Positions 62,358-64,000 of a stretch of 64,000 nucleotides of DNA are shown here, piece by piece. The notes under the pieces are model-generated. The model was not told where the DNA came from. It searched no databases and saw only the letters and a list, made by a program, of their open reading frames with translations. Positions within the stretch are counted from its first letter, which is position 1, and the number at the start of each line of letters is the position of its first letter. This DNA comes from Hydra vulgaris (lineage: Eukaryota; Cnidaria; Hydrozoa; Anthoathecata; Hydridae): positions 12,707,001 to 12,771,000 of the forward strand of contig NC_088922.1 of assembly GCF_038396675.1 (NCBI RefSeq), read 5' to 3'. A program made the translations under genes and the position numbers.

Positions 62358-62547
62358 GCCATTCTTTTCTTTTTCTTTTTAGTTGCCCCTTACGGTCTTA
62401 TCACAGAGCACCGCGAAAGAGCATTTATAAGGAAGTTCACCTTCCTAACCGATGTCGCAAAACTAACCCAAAAGTCGGGCTCGAACCACAGACCCTTGGT
62501 TTCTGATGCAAGTGCGCTACCTTTAAGTTTGCGTCTTGAGGGTGTTA
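62358..62547 (-). mobile_element. tRNA-derived SINE, different family, minus strand
   Basis: On the minus strand GGTAGCGCAC (A-box half, 62521-62512) and GGTTCGAGCCC (B box, 62487-62477) sit 25 bases apart in a recognisable tRNA-like arm. The body CGGTTAGGAAGGTGAACTTC follows, ending CGTAAGGGGCAACT and an A/G tail AAAAAGAAAAAGAAAAGAA (62381-62362). Confidence 0.75.
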
Positions 62548-64000
62548 CGCTAGTGAAAGCAAAAGAAATCAGTAGCATTATGAAATAATACTTGAAAACA
62601 ACCCTAATTAAAAAGTCAAGTGGGTAAAACCCAGCCTATTCTTTCAGAAAATAGTTTACAAATATTTGTAAAAAAAAGCGGTAAATATGGGTGATGGCAA
62701 AATGGTAGATATATTGTTGGTTGATTTTGACACAGGTCCAGGAGTAATGCCAATGACTTAACGTGCGTATTACATAGGTTCACTATAATCTAAAATTCCA
62801 ATCATGTGCTCGGTGCTCTCTCGTGCTTAATACAAGGAATGATGGGCGGTAGGGGTAGGAATAGAAGAGGAGGGAATTTTTTACTGAACATGAACAAAAC
62901 AATTTATTTCTAGAGTAGCTTGCTATCAAATACGCGAAGAAATAAGTGAAACTTCTTATAAAAGTGCTTAATGTTAGCGGCATTGTCCTGAGCTTATTGC
63001 TGAATCAGGTGTAGGTTTTGTGGGTGTAAAGTAGATATGAACAATGTCTGTATGTCTAACCCAAAAAAGTCATATATATGAAATATCATAATTTATTTAT
63101 TAAATAATTTTTTTTTTTTTGCATAAAATATATTCTATTAATACATTTTATATATATTTTGTTATATAATATAACATATTTTGTTGTATAAAATAATATA
63201 TATTTTATATAACAAAATAAAATAAATTAACAACATAATTTATTTTCAATAACGTTATACGTTAACGTTATACGTTAATTGCAAATCGGAACAATATTTC
63301 GGAACAGTGGGACATAAAAAAAAAGTTAACAATTATGAAATGCGTTTTCACAATAAACAAAAGTTTTTAATTTATTAATTATCCTTTAAAAAAAAAGAAA
63401 ACAAAGACAAACTTTTTAAACAAAGACAAGTCTTTTAAAAGTCTTTTAAAGCTTTTTAAACAAAGACAATTCTTTTAAACTAGTATTTTTCATTTCATTC
63501 TATAATAAAAGACTGTGAATCATCAATTAAAATTTAGACTTTTTCGGAACTTGTTGAGTTGATCGTGATATTAGTTAATAGTGATAGTAAGAAGATGAAT
63601 ACAAATATAGTACAAATAGTTGAAATAAAAGTCTTAGCTATATTTGATCGATTATTATATTTATGAGAAAATTTTATCATAAGGATAATATTCATTTTGT
63701 AGAAGGTTATTTTTAAACTTATGCACAAATATAAGAAACTGAAATGAATTAAGTTTTGCTAAATCTAAGACCTTCATTGTTTTTATTGTACGGGTTGTAT
63801 TATCTAATTTATTCATAAAATTTATTACTTTACATGCATTAGTTTTTTAAATTTCGTTTTATGTGTGTTTCAGGGTTGCCAGGTTTTTTTCGGGCACAAG
63901 TCAAAAACAAAACAAAAATAAACCAGACCAAAAAAAAAAAAAAAAATCATAATTTTTTGTTTTAAAGCCTTGTTTATAATTTATATTTTGAAAAAAATGC
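62548..64000. other. Non-coding stretch
   Basis: No gene supported. AT-rich with TATATAA-type palindromes (63120-63220), a GTTATACGTTAAC repeat near 63253-63278 and tandem AAACAAAGACAA-type units (63400-63480). Confidence 0.4.

Overview
The window looks like intergenic/TE-rich DNA of an AT-rich animal genome, most likely a cnidarian of the Hydra type. This is inferred from the very low GC, long (TA)n tracts, a mix of CR1-like, mariner, pogo, hAT, MULE and THAP/YqaJ elements, GT-AG introns and an apparent trans-splice acceptor. No operon-like bacterial structure is present. Almost every coding signal belongs to a mobile or virus-like element, and most are decayed by frameshifts and in-frame stops. 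Two reading frames are clearly intact and long: a mariner transposase (43397-44425) and a P-loop kinase-like gene (61498-62172).

Region 1-28.1 kb is an old endogenous Maverick/Polinton (adintovirus-like) element, with its left end outside the window. In order it carries unrecognised small ORFs, a protein-primed type B DNA polymerase (about 1.44-6.24 kb, all exonuclease and polymerase motifs visible but broken), a cysteine-rich ORF, a death-domain-like ORF, a P-loop packaging-type ATPase, several unrecognised ORFs, a retrovirus-type integrase, then (after a 9.6 kb insertion) a long probable structural gene, a capsid-protein candidate, a tandem family of very small basic proteins sharing a YLPPLxGAGR motif, a glycine-rich amphipathic peptide, and two small minus-strand genes, one a single-pass membrane protein. 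The polymerase is further split by the 3' tail of a LINE (about 3.83-4.33 kb).

Region 11,997-21,628 is a DNA element inserted between the integrase and the structural genes, with termini reading CCAGTAGGCAC / GTGCCTACTGG. Nested in it is a pogo-like element (12,600-17,790, TA target duplication) which in turn holds a 5'-truncated CR1-like LINE. A foldback MITE pair lies at 20.5-21.07 kb.

Region 28.2-48.7 kb is a graveyard: a minus-strand transposase-like fragment, a foldback element in (TA)n, a hAT/ZMYM-type element split by a dead mariner, MITEs, a possible hammerhead-like retroelement tail, an intact mariner sitting in a (TA)n tract, and a minus-strand MULE-type unit with Ulp1-like, zinc-finger, DDE and SWIM segments. 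Region 50-58 kb holds a 31-bp minisatellite, a hAT element with matched termini, two pairs of perfect palindromes, and an ISL2EU-like two-gene unit (SWIM/YqaJ on +, THAP transposase on -). Region 58.8-64 kb has two tRNA-derived SINEs flanking the single-exon kinase-like gene.

The most interesting points are the death-domain ORF beside the ATPase of a cnidarian Maverick, its tandem pX-like gene family, and the recurrent perfect palindromes, one of which demonstrably arose as a small inverted duplication inside a transposase gene.
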